Source: an uncultured Clostridia bacterium (GTDB lineage: Bacteria; Bacillota; Clostridia; Lachnospirales; Cellulosilyticaceae). Taken from it: a stretch of DNA of 64,000 nt. Position 1 is the stretch's first letter; each line of letters begins with the position of its first letter. The notes below the pieces were generated by a model that saw nothing but the letters and a program-made list of their open reading frames with translations, was not told the DNA's origin and searched no databases. Location: positions 59,489 through 123,488 of the forward strand of contig CAKZUB010000052.1 of the NCBI GenBank assembly GCA_937921505.1, read 5' to 3'. This document shows positions 39,316 to 47,686 of the stretch, piece after piece. A program made the position numbers and the translations under genes.

Positions 39316-40581
39316 CTATTCGCTTTTTACTAGCTCAAACGTATCACTGTGACTAGTATTTTTGCCTCTAAGTATTTTACTTTCATTATCTAAAATTCCC
39401 TTTAAATTGGCCATATAATAGCCTTCAGGTTGTTGAATCCATTTTTCTGATTTCATTGACCATTCATCTTCAGTATCTTGCATCATTTGAATAGAGCCTG
39501 TTACATAGTAGCTTCCAGATTCTTCAGGTTTGTCTGGGGTTTGGAAAGAAAATATGCCATCATATTCACCCGTTTTATTATTTACTTTAGATATTTCTAA
39601 TTGAGCAGTTCTTCTAACTGTTTCATAATAAGAATTTAATTCATACCATCCTTTGTAATTACCTACAATATTGAAGATATAGTCTGGATCTAATATTACT
39701 TGTCTAACTGTCCAATTATCACTGTTATATGTATATCTTATAAAAACTTTGCCAGTTACTGTATAGAATGGCGCAGTCTTATTAATATTTAAATTAACTA
39801 TCTTATCATATAGGCCATCCTGTTCTATTTTATCTAAGGATAAGATATTTTCTTCAAGAGCTACAGAGAGAACTTTATTATCTGCTAGTTTAAGAGATAG
39901 TCTGCCACGATTATATTCATCAATGAATTGTGTAAGAGAAAATTGCAGATCTTTTCCTTCAACATAGTTTTGAGTAAATGATCTAGGAGCTATGTTGTTT
40001 ATTTTCCATAATCCATTATCATAATTATAGAGTGCTTCTATTTGACCTGAGGATATAAATAAGTCGTTTGTTATTTCGAGGTCTATAGTGACTTGACATT
40101 TATTGCCTTCTAAATTTTCTTTTATTTCATTGGCTTCTAGTTTAGTGATATTTGCATCAGAGAAATATATATGCCCTAGATCAGGGAGATTTATGGATGC
40201 ATTCAAGATATCTTCTTCTACTTGCTTTTTTGTAACTCCTATGAGGGGAATATATTTTAGATCATAATTAATATCTATATCCTGTCCTCTTTTATAAATA
40301 ACTACCTTACCGTCAGCTTTAAAATCCACTGTATTCAGTTTTAAATTTGCAGTGATTTCCTCAACCTTATTTAGTCCTTTGCCTAATTCAGTCTTTTTAA
40401 TGTTATCGAGTCCTGTAATAAAATCCTTTGATATCACATATTCGTGATTCCCTAAAAAAATGCTGTCTCCAATAACATATTTTTTTACTTCATTAGAGGG
40501 GCCTGTGATTTTATTGAATGCCATTACTACTAATACTACAAGGAGTATACCTCCTATAGTTAATTTTGTTTTGATATTCAT
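39316..40581 (-). CDS. Membrane-anchored protein of unknown function (3' part of a split zinc-ribbon gene)
   Basis: A 421-residue open frame: one N-terminal membrane helix (LTIGGILLVVLVVMAF), then a long extracytoplasmic beta-rich region with repeated strand patterns such as GKVVIYKRGQDIDINYDLKY and GKVFIRYTYNSDNWTVRQ. No known domain is evident. The ATG at 40581 has no ribosome site, and the frame continues unbroken upstream to a TAA at 40627-40629, beyond which it encodes a zinc ribbon with its own good start. The natural protein was probably zinc ribbon-helix-extracellular domain, as in TcaA/YvbJ-type proteins. Expression of this part alone is doubtful. Confidence 0.55.
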   Translation of the reverse strand: MNIKTKLTIGGILLVVLVVMAFNKITGPSNEVKKYVIGDSIFLGNHEYVISKDFITGLDNIKKTELGKGLNKVEEITANLKLNTVDFKADGKVVIYKRGQDIDINYDLKYIPLIGVTKKQVEEDILNASINLPDLGHIYFSDANITKLEANEIKENLEGNKCQVTIDLEITNDLFISSGQIEALYNYDNGLWKINNIAPRSFTQNYVEGKDLQFSLTQFIDEYNRGRLSLKLADNKVLSVALEENILSLDKIEQDGLYDKIVNLNINKTAPFYTVTGKVFIRYTYNSDNWTVRQVILDPDYIFNIVGNYKGWYELNSYYETVRRTAQLEISKVNNKTGEYDGIFSFQTPDKPEESGSYYVTGSIQMMQDTEDEWSMKSEKWIQQPEGYYMANLKGILDNESKILRGKNTSHSDTFELVKSE

Positions 40582-40626
40582 AGGATTTGATACGAGACTT
40601 TTTCTTGGAGCAACTGAAAAGTTTGC

Positions 40627-40743
40627 TTACACTGGTTCTTTGGGTGTATCAATAGTTGCAGCAACCTCTTCGATATTTGACGTGCCGCATGAAGGACATA
40701 TTTCTTGTCCTTCTAATTTCTGTCCACATTCTGAGCAAAACAT
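40627..40743 (-). pseudogene. Zinc-ribbon N-terminus cut off by an in-frame stop
   Basis: From the ATG at 40743, behind GGAGGT, 38 codons encode MFCSECGQKLEGQEICPSCG and an acidic linker, then TAA (40629-40627). The next 15 codons (ANFSVAPRKSLVSNP) run in the same frame straight into the following gene. The layout is that of a single zinc-ribbon membrane protein broken by one nonsense codon. A two-gene reading is possible but the downstream ATG lacks a ribosome site. Confidence 0.6.
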
Positions 40744-40939
40744 TGTTTTTGTACCTCCTTAATCAATTTAGAATAGTAAAAAATATCAATATATTCTACT
40801 ATTCCATAAAATTATAATAGATTTATCTAAATTTGTCTATAATATAACAAATACCATGAATTTTGAATTTGGATATAAAAAAGAGTCGAAATAAATTGAT
40901 TATCTCAACTCGGAATAAATTAGTAGTTTTTACTGTTTT

Positions 40940-42538
40940 TTAAAGGTTTTTATTTGAGTAAGTATTAAATAAATCCTCTTTTGTGACACTTGCAATGATA
41001 TCAAGCTTTTTCTTATCTGTAAGGGAAAGGGTAAATGGATATTGCAGCACTAAGTGTATCTCTTCCATACCGACTGCAAGTTCTTTAACATAGCTATGTA
41101 TAAATCTTTTGACTTGTGGAAGATTGTTACTTTTGATAAAGTTTTTCATATCAGATACAAGCGACGTAACAATTTCCTCTGTGATTTGAGGAGAGTTGTT
41201 AAGAGTAGATTCAAGCCCTAGAATATCACCTTCTATCTTGGTAAGCTGTTCTTTGACGTTATTTAACTCCGGTAATAAAACATCCAGAGCTTGACCTTGC
41301 TTGATTGCACTCACAAGATTAGATTGCTGAGATTGGAGAGACTTTTTTTGTTTGTTGAGATTTTTAATCTTCTGATGAAGCTCGGGATTTTCTGCTTTAC
41401 ACATTTTTTGTAATTCAGTTGTGAAGGTACGAATATTGCTTGGAGTAAAAAGCTTGTGCATAATTTGATCAAGTACGAAGTCTTCCAAATACTCACGTCT
41501 AATCTCCTTGTTATTACATTTGTGTTTACTATATCGGTTACCGCAACGGTAAGTAACGTGTTTTGTTTTTCGGCTACCGCTGTTTTTTGTATTTCCAGTC
41601 ATTCTAGCACCGCATTCACCACAGGTTACCAATCCACTAAGTAAATAAAATTCTTTTGCTTTAAAAGTGGCGGTGTTTTTCTTATTAAGGGCTTTGCGAG
41701 CCTTAGCTTTTTCAAAATCTTCTTTAGATATAATAGCTGGGATACCATCTTCAATACGAATAATTTCACTTTCAGGTTTACGAGATCCTTCTCTTACCAT
41801 AGAATCAGAAAATTTATGTTTGCGAGAGGCACTTACGTTAAACGTATAAATCCCCATATATTTTTCATTTTCTAGTAGATTGGAAAGACTAGACTTACTG
41901 ATCGAACGTCCAAACTTACTTTTGTAATCTAAAGTATTAAGTGTATCAATGATTTTACCATAACCTTCGCCATCTATGTACATTTTAAAGATAAGTCGAA
42001 CAATTTCAGCCTCTTCTTCATTGATAACATAAGTTTTTGTAGTAGGTTCTAAACTATAACCTAGAGGTGGTTTACCACCAGTGTGTTTACATTTTAGTGC
42101 ATTTTCTTTCATACCTTTCATGACTTCACGGGAAAGGTTAGCAGAATAATATTCCGCCATCCCCTCAAGAAGTGATTCAAGAATAACAGACTCAGGGCTA
42201 TTATCAAGTCTCTCAAGTGCAGAGAGTACCCTTACACCATTTTTTAGTAATTCATATTTGTTAATGGCACTGTGATGACGATTACGAGAGAATCGGTCTA
42301 ACTTGTGAACAATGACAAAGTTGAAACTTTTAGCTTTGCTATCCTTAATCATTTGTTGAAATTCGTCTCGGTCGTCATTTGTTCCAGTCTTAGCTTCATC
42401 AATATAAATTTTGCTAACGGTATATCCATTATCTTGAGCATATTTGGTACAAGCTCTCACCTGAGCATCAATTGACTCATGCCTTTGATTGTCACTAGAA
42501 TATCTGGCATAAATAACAGCTATATTTGTATTCATCAT
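40940..42538 (-). CDS. Large serine recombinase
   Basis: A 532-residue site-specific recombinase. The N-terminal resolvase domain (about 5-150) has AVIYARYSSDNQ with the nucleophilic serine, IDAQVRACTKYA and VHKLDRFSRNR; then a recombinase domain (KHTGGKPPLGYSLEP, NEKYMGIYTFN), a zinc ribbon (CGECGARM...YRCGNRYSKHKCNN) and a C-terminal coiled coil. These enzymes integrate and excise mobile elements. AAGGAGG supports the start at 42538 (or 42535); the frame is open from 42592 inside the upstream gene. It is the only integrase in the element, yet a tmRNA 3'-end site is unusual for this class. Confidence 0.93.
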   Translation of the reverse strand: MMNTNIAVIYARYSSDNQRHESIDAQVRACTKYAQDNGYTVSKIYIDEAKTGTNDDRDEFQQMIKDSKAKSFNFVIVHKLDRFSRNRHHSAINKYELLKNGVRVLSALERLDNSPESVILESLLEGMAEYYSANLSREVMKGMKENALKCKHTGGKPPLGYSLEPTTKTYVINEEEAEIVRLIFKMYIDGEGYGKIIDTLNTLDYKSKFGRSISKSSLSNLLENEKYMGIYTFNVSASRKHKFSDSMVREGSRKPESEIIRIEDGIPAIISKEDFEKAKARKALNKKNTATFKAKEFYLLSGLVTCGECGARMTGNTKNSGSRKTKHVTYRCGNRYSKHKCNNKEIRREYLEDFVLDQIMHKLFTPSNIRTFTTELQKMCKAENPELHQKIKNLNKQKKSLQSQQSNLVSAIKQGQALDVLLPELNNVKEQLTKIEGDILGLESTLNNSPQITEEIVTSLVSDMKNFIKSNNLPQVKRFIHSYVKELAVGMEEIHLVLQYPFTLSLTDKKKLDIIASVTKEDLFNTYSNKNL

Positions 42539-42539
42539 C

Positions 42540-42743
42540 TTAAATGACCTCCTTATAAGTATCTTCTTTTTGGTTTTCAAGGTACATGGCATAGAGTAGT
42601 TCTATGACTGGGTCGAAACCCTCATTTCCCAAAACAAAATTTTCAGTGGAGGAAAGGTCTTTGGGAGAAACCTTGCCTCGGGTAGTAAGAACATCATTTC
42701 TTTTAACAGTTACCACTGTCTTTTTTGAACAATCATTTTTCAT
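42540..42743 (-). CDS. Small protein upstream of the serine recombinase
   Basis: A 67-residue charged protein (MKNDCSKKTVVTVKRNDVL...) with a perfect AAGGAGG site. Its stop lies next to the recombinase start, so the two are translationally coupled. Small genes like this commonly precede serine recombinases in clostridial mobile elements and may be directionality or accessory factors; no domain is recognisable. Confidence 0.6.
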   Translation of the reverse strand: MKNDCSKKTVVTVKRNDVLTTRGKVSPKDLSSTENFVLGNEGFDPVIELLYAMYLENQKEDTYKEVI

Positions 42744-42985
42744 TTGTATTTCCTCCTTGGATGTGTTGTTGATAAAGCTAGTGTAAAATAGAAAGTGATA
42801 TAGTCATTCCAATAAAACAGAATATAAAGTTGCATGAAAAAATATAGGCTTATGCCTTTTAAGTAACCTGCCTTGTTTATGTTTTTGATATTATATAAAA
42901 GTGACATGAAATTATTCTTTATTATTAATTAACCCCTTAGGTATAGAGAGATATGTTTAAAGAAATGTTTTATGTCATCTAATAG

Positions 42986-43009
42986 AAGTAGCCCCTATTT
43001 AGGCTACTT
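42986..43009 (-). terminator. Terminator overlapping the replication-protein stop
   Basis: AAGTAGCC / GGCTACTT with an eight-base loop; read on the minus strand it follows the end of the 44386-43004 gene. The 240 bases from here to 42744 hold no gene. Confidence 0.55.
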
Positions 43010-44386
43010 TTGTAGATACCGTTGAACTTGTCTTTTGCTCATATGTAAGTGTTCGGCAATGGCTTGTAGTGTTAATCCTTCTTTTTTTAGTGACTTAATA
43101 ATGTCTTTTTTATCCTTAACATTTTGTTGCCTTTGAGTGAGACCATTTTCATTTCGGCGTTTAGCTTTCTGAGATGCTTTCAAACGATTGAGCTTTTCTG
43201 CTTTTGAAAGGATTGTTTTCATTTCTCCTATTTCATCATCTTTAAATTCAAGTAGCTGAATGATATGTTCATTAGTAAACTTATATCCGCGCCTAAAATC
43301 TTTTTGTTTCTCCAAGTAATTTTCATAAGTGCTTTTTACAGTTCTATTAATCTCTGCTGGAGGAAGAGGCAAAAGAAGTTTATTATTTAGAGTATTTACA
43401 GCAGCAAGCATATGATCAAATGAAGAAAGCTTGTCCAGTGCAAATAAGCTGTAGAGGAAAAGGAAAGTATTACGATAACCATCAATATCATAGGAACGGA
43501 ACTCTAGAAGTCTTTCAAGGTCATCACAGCGAGCTAAGGCTAAGCTGTAAGGTGTTAATAGTTGATAAGGTTTAGCGCTAGAAGAGGTGCTTATTTTCTT
43601 TTCAACCTTATTTAACTTTTTATAAGTGAGTACATCTTCATATGTATAAGGTAAAACCATATCAGCTAGTGAGGAAAGCGTGTAGCGAGTAGGAGGTTTG
43701 ACCTTTAATGTGTTAAAATTTATAATATAAGCCTCTTTACCTGTTTTTTGATTAGTAGAATAGGGCAAACGATTTACCCTTGAAATATCACAAGCTTTAG
43801 GGTCACCACCAAAGCTTTTAAACTGATTAACAAGTTCTTTAGTAACCAACTCCCAGAGCTTCACATTGCGATTAAAGCGATAGAGGGGGACTAGTTCTAA
43901 GAGATATATAAGATAAAGTCCATTGCCTGAGTTTATGGCATAAGAAGGCGAAGCTTTGTCAAATAGTCCATTATTCTGCATTTGATCAAAAACTTGTTCG
44001 GCTGTATAACCTTTTAAACTAGGTATGTTATAATAATCTATATCCACGATAATGCATTCAGAAGAAAATGCATTTTGTTTAATACGTTGGTGAGGCTTCA
44101 AAAATGAGGCCTGACTCATATAAATGTTGAAACCTTTACTAGAGAGATTAACTATCTCAGATAGTTTTTCAGGGGTTAATTCACTTGTTTTAAAACCCCA
44201 TTGAAATTTGTCAGTAGCCTTTTTTTGATGTAGGGCATTAAAAATAATAGGATGTTCGCTGCTGCTGTGCGTTGCATCAATATGCCATAAGATTTCTAGG
44301 ATATTAGGATTAAGGCTAACTAATGAACTTACTTCTTTATGAATAGTAGCAAATGGGTTAGAAATAGTAGCAAGAGAATGGTTCAT
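43004..44386 (-). CDS. Prim-pol-like replication protein with C-terminal helix-turn-helix
   Basis: A 460-residue protein of the kind found in plasmids and integrative elements as primase or replication initiator. Archaeo-eukaryotic-primase features are the metal-binding CIIVDIDYYN (DxD) near residue 115, the GNG of INSGNGLYLIYLLE, and RVNRLPYSTNQKTGK. A PriCT-like helical region follows, and the last 50 residues form a helix-turn-helix (GLTLQAIAEHLHMSKRQVQRYL). AGGGGG is 8 bases before the ATG at 44386; the TTG at 44392 is too close. It probably replicates the element after excision. Confidence 0.75.
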   Translation of the reverse strand: MNHSLATISNPFATIHKEVSSLVSLNPNILEILWHIDATHSSSEHPIIFNALHQKKATDKFQWGFKTSELTPEKLSEIVNLSSKGFNIYMSQASFLKPHQRIKQNAFSSECIIVDIDYYNIPSLKGYTAEQVFDQMQNNGLFDKASPSYAINSGNGLYLIYLLELVPLYRFNRNVKLWELVTKELVNQFKSFGGDPKACDISRVNRLPYSTNQKTGKEAYIINFNTLKVKPPTRYTLSSLADMVLPYTYEDVLTYKKLNKVEKKISTSSSAKPYQLLTPYSLALARCDDLERLLEFRSYDIDGYRNTFLFLYSLFALDKLSSFDHMLAAVNTLNNKLLLPLPPAEINRTVKSTYENYLEKQKDFRRGYKFTNEHIIQLLEFKDDEIGEMKTILSKAEKLNRLKASQKAKRRNENGLTQRQQNVKDKKDIIKSLKKEGLTLQAIAEHLHMSKRQVQRYLQK

Positions 44387-44398
44387 AAACAATACCCC

Positions 44399-44773
44399 CT
44401 AATCAACACACATCAGCAATAATTCATTAATCGAATCTAAAAGAGCCCATAAAATAAGTTCTTTAAAATAAGCATGAATACTAGGGCAAATGTCATTTGC
44501 TTCTAATGGGAAGAGTAGAAGTGACAGATCATAACTTTGTGCTGATAAATCAAAAGAAAACTCAACGTAGCAATGAGAAAGCTCATTTATTGCTATATAC
44601 GTGAGTGAATCTGCGCTAAAACATTCAGAGCCTAAATCAATATTAAATTTTCCTGAGAAGGTCTCAGATAAGGGGTTGAAAACAATATTGAGGGTAGTAT
44701 GTTCTAAATTTCCAATAATAGCAGATAGATTTTTTTCTAGGTTTTTAATAATTAGATCATTGTATTTATTCAT
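44399..44773 (-). CDS. Unknown protein cotranscribed with the replication protein
   Basis: A 124-residue protein with no recognisable domain. It is acidic, has hydrophobic patches but no clear membrane helix, and ends YFKELILWALLDSINELLLMCVD. AAGGAG precedes the ATG, and its stop is 12 bases upstream of the replication-protein start, so they share an operon. A role in replication control is possible by position only. Confidence 0.5.
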   Translation of the reverse strand: MNKYNDLIIKNLEKNLSAIIGNLEHTTLNIVFNPLSETFSGKFNIDLGSECFSADSLTYIAINELSHCYVEFSFDLSAQSYDLSLLLFPLEANDICPSIHAYFKELILWALLDSINELLLMCVD

Positions 44774-44944
44774 AAAAACAACACTCCTTCTTAGTGGTAT
44801 TTAGTGCAATAGAGCACTAGGTATAGTGAGAATAATTGATATTCTGAGATTGAAATTCCAATTTAACAGAATGATAATTTTATATACTATATACACACGG
44901 GTATTTAAAAAAAAGAAGAAATGGTTCGAGGAGGACACACTTGT

Positions 44945-46483
44945 ATGAAAGAGTTATTTAATGAGGATTTAGAGAAGAAAGACGTGTTTGAGATAGCTGA
45001 TTGGTTGAAAAAGGTGAGGATGACTATTAAAAAAGAGGATTTTGAAGGGAGTAATAGCCAAGAGAAGGATTATCAAGAAGCACTTTTAAAACACTTTGAA
45101 GAGTGGAGAGAGCATCAAGAAAGAGAAAGTAAATTCTATGATAGCGAAATTTTTTCTAAAGCTAACATTCTTTTAGCTTTAGAAAAGACCTGTTTCAAAG
45201 ATTTATTACTTATATTAGAAGGAAAGAAGAAAGAGTGGAAAGTGACATATGATGAAGCACTAAATTTAGGATTACTAAACCTTTCACAAGTTCAAAAATA
45301 TAAATCACTTACGGTTGATAAATACATGGAGGCTTTGGAAAGCTTAGATAATAATGAAGAAATAACAAGTATAAGGCATTTAAGAGAGGAAGTTTGCAAG
45401 ATAGTAGATTTACATAAAACACATACTATTATCCAAGTTTATTTTGAAGATATAGATGTCTTAAAAAATATTAAAAACTATACGGACTTAAAGAAATATA
45501 AGGTTAAACATAATTATGAAATAGAAATAGGAGAAGGGGGCACTGAAACTACAGTTCAATTATTAGGTTTATTAGATGAAAGTGAGATTGCTAAACAAAC
45601 TTATTACAATTATAAGAATACGGAAAAAGAGACTGAGATAGGGAAGAAATTTTTTATTAATCTTGGATTATTTTTAGCTCTAAGTAAACTGCAATTAGAG
45701 CCACTGATGAATAGAGAAGGATATACTTTGGAGTATTCACAAAAAATTTCCGATCAAATAGTATGGCAATGCATTATGTTAGGAACTGGTAGAGACTTTA
45801 TGGCGGAACTTTTAAATTTACGGTTCACTCTTTCAATAGATAAAAGAGACTTTCAAAATAGAATGCCAAGCTTAGCTTTCATCGCTTACTATTCAAAACA
45901 AACAAAAGAAAAACAAAAAGATTTGCATACTATATATCAGAAGGCTTTGGAGGCAACCGAAGATAAGATTAGGCTTTTTTTTGAGAAGATTAATGAAAAG
46001 ATAGCTAGCAGTGAAAAGCGGTTAAAAAGATTTGAAGAAAAGAATCAAAAATTAGAAGAAGAGAAATGGAAGATAAAGGCCATACAGTATCAGATAGTTA
46101 AAACAGATGAGGAAAAAGAAAATATTGTGAATGAAGCTATAAATGAAGGATGGGCTTTAGAAGAAGTTTCTAGCGATTTAATAGAAAATAGGTTTCTGGA
46201 TTTAAGCTATGTGGAAGAATACCTTGAGAGAATAAAGGGACAGCAGGAAAATAACAATATTCTAATAAAAGAAGAAGAGAACAAGATACTGGATATCTTA
46301 AATAGAGAGTATGAAATTAAGGATTTATTTACGAATTATAAATCACGGGAGAGATACACAGAAGAAGTTCAAAGGTATATTGATATTATTGAGAGGTTTA
46401 GATTTACTGTTCATGATATTAAAACCTATTTGGGAAAAAAGAAAGCGGACAGGGAAATATATTTAAATCATTTACTATTATAA
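44945..46483 (+). CDS. Coiled-coil protein with a GYTL-type helical domain, unknown function
   Basis: A 512-residue highly charged cytoplasmic protein. Residues about 235-300 read KKFFINLGLFLALSKLQLEP, LMNREGYTLEYSQKISDQIV, resembling the small helical domain (AGYxLs...D.II) that follows regulatory or toxin domains in clostridial mobile-element proteins. Residues about 325-450 form long coiled coils. The start is the ATG at 44945, 9 bases after CGAGGAGG, although the frame is open from 44921. It is divergent from the replication genes and followed by a terminator. I cannot assign a function. Confidence 0.5.
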   Translation: MKELFNEDLEKKDVFEIADWLKKVRMTIKKEDFEGSNSQEKDYQEALLKHFEEWREHQERESKFYDSEIFSKANILLALEKTCFKDLLLILEGKKKEWKVTYDEALNLGLLNLSQVQKYKSLTVDKYMEALESLDNNEEITSIRHLREEVCKIVDLHKTHTIIQVYFEDIDVLKNIKNYTDLKKYKVKHNYEIEIGEGGTETTVQLLGLLDESEIAKQTYYNYKNTEKETEIGKKFFINLGLFLALSKLQLEPLMNREGYTLEYSQKISDQIVWQCIMLGTGRDFMAELLNLRFTLSIDKRDFQNRMPSLAFIAYYSKQTKEKQKDLHTIYQKALEATEDKIRLFFEKINEKIASSEKRLKRFEEKNQKLEEEKWKIKAIQYQIVKTDEEKENIVNEAINEGWALEEVSSDLIENRFLDLSYVEEYLERIKGQQENNNILIKEEENKILDILNREYEIKDLFTNYKSRERYTEEVQRYIDIIERFRFTVHDIKTYLGKKKADREIYLNHLLL

Positions 46484-46487
46484 GAAA

Positions 46488-46520
46488 GAAGCGGCTACTT
46501 TTGTATAGCCGCTTTTTTTA
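46488..46520 (+). terminator. Terminator after the coiled-coil gene
   Basis: AAGCGGCTA / TAGCCGCTT with an eight-base loop and T-run. Confidence 0.85.
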
Positions 46521-46570
46521 TATCACTACTTCATGCTGCTATACTTGTATAGCAGTAAGGAGTAAAAAAA

Positions 46571-46942
46571 TTAAGCCATGTCATTATGAAGGCGGTTGGC
46601 TTCTGCTTGTTCTTCCAAAAGAATATCAGCTCTTTCAAGTAAGCGAATTTTATTACTGGAAGAAAGGTGTTTGAATTTAGATAGTATAGAGCTTTCATCA
46701 GTTGATAGGGTGGAATTAACTGACTCGTAAATACAGTTAGAAGATTCTCCTTTTAAAATCCAGTCCGTTGTAACTCGCAATTCTCGGCTTAATGAGATTA
46801 GAGCATTGGCAGAGGGCAGAGCTTTATTATTTTCAATGTCACTTAAATTCCCACTCGAAATGCCAGTGAGTGCTTTAATATCAGTTTGTGTAAGTTTTAA
46901 TTCCTTTCGCTTATTACGGATTCGCTCACCAATAGTATCCAT
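46571..46942 (-). CDS. XRE-family repressor (CI-like)
   Basis: A 123-residue protein with an N-terminal helix-turn-helix (GERIRNKRKELKLTQTDIKA, LTGISSGNLSDIENNKALPS; residues about 5-60) and a helical C-terminal half without a peptidase motif. It is divergent from a small Cro-like gene, the arrangement of a lysogeny-type switch. AGGAGG lies 5 bases before the ATG. It probably represses the element's rightward genes. Confidence 0.82.
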   Translation of the reverse strand: MDTIGERIRNKRKELKLTQTDIKALTGISSGNLSDIENNKALPSANALISLSRELRVTTDWILKGESSNCIYESVNSTLSTDESSILSKFKHLSSSNKIRLLERADILLEEQAEANRLHNDMA

Positions 46943-47001
46943 ATAATCCTCCTAAATAGACTAAATAAAATAAAAAAATATCGGAATTTAGAGAAAAATA
47001 A

Positions 47002-47030
47002 TTGACAATCTCTTAAATGCGAGATATCAT
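47002..47030 (+). promoter_or_regulatory. Rightward promoter with internal operator
   Basis: TTGACA (47002-47007) and TATCAT (47025-47030) are spaced by 17 bases. The spacer contains a dyad ATCTC....GAGAT (47008-47025), ideally placed for a repressor from one of the flanking XRE genes to block RNA polymerase. The rest of 46943-47211 is AT-rich intergenic DNA. Confidence 0.6.
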
Positions 47031-47211
47031 AAATATATGATAGACAAGTATAGCAATATAGTAACATAAAATAACTATTTGTAATATGGGAAACTTTTCA
47101 CTTGTTTAGTCGAAAAAAGTTAGGAGATCACCTGTGATATAAGTTTTAAGGAGTTATAAAATAATACATAGTAGGGGTAAAAAATATTTATTAAATAGCA
47201 GGAGGAGTGTA

Positions 47212-47400
47212 ATGTCTGATAATAAAACATTTAGAGCGCAAGTTAAAAGTAAATTGGCAGAGCTAGATATGACACAAATACAACTAGCGCAGCAACTTGG
47301 AATAGACAGAAAGTATCTTAATCAGATTATTACTGGACAAAGAAAGGGAGAAAAGCAAAGAGCTGCTATTATCAAGCTACTGAATATTAGAGATATCTAA
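47212..47400 (+). CDS. Small XRE-family regulator (Cro-like)
   Basis: A 62-residue protein that is almost entirely one helix-turn-helix: KSKLAELDMTQIQLAQQLGIDRKYLNQIITGQRK. AGGAGG lies before the ATG. Paired head-to-head with the CI-like repressor, it may act as its antagonist. Small size and position make a Cro role likely but unproven. Confidence 0.78.
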   Translation: MSDNKTFRAQVKSKLAELDMTQIQLAQQLGIDRKYLNQIITGQRKGEKQRAAIIKLLNIRDI

Positions 47401-47577
47401 AAGAAGTGGTAACCAAGAAAAACTCTTTAAGTGCCTACAATTTTTAAATAGTTAGAGTTGCTAAAAAGGAATATTTAACTTGTCACCGTCTATTATATAG
47501 GGATTATAAAACAAGGTAGGAATTTAAAAGGAGGTAATATTTAGAAAAGATAGTTTGTATGAAATAAAAAGAATATT

Positions 47578-47607
47578 TTGCTAATGTGGGGTCGAATGTT
47601 GTATAAT
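47578..47607 (+). promoter_or_regulatory. Promoter of the stalk-domain protein gene
   Basis: TTGCTA (47578-47583) and a perfect TATAAT (47602-47607) are spaced by 18 bases, 80 bases upstream of the start at 47687. Nothing else is apparent in 47401-47577 except a GGAGG without a following ORF. Confidence 0.55.
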
Positions 47608-47686
47608 AAACAAGATTGATAAAATTTATGGGAAATGGAGGGGAAATATGGAGAAAGGAAGAGAGGAAATAAAAGGAGGAATTACG

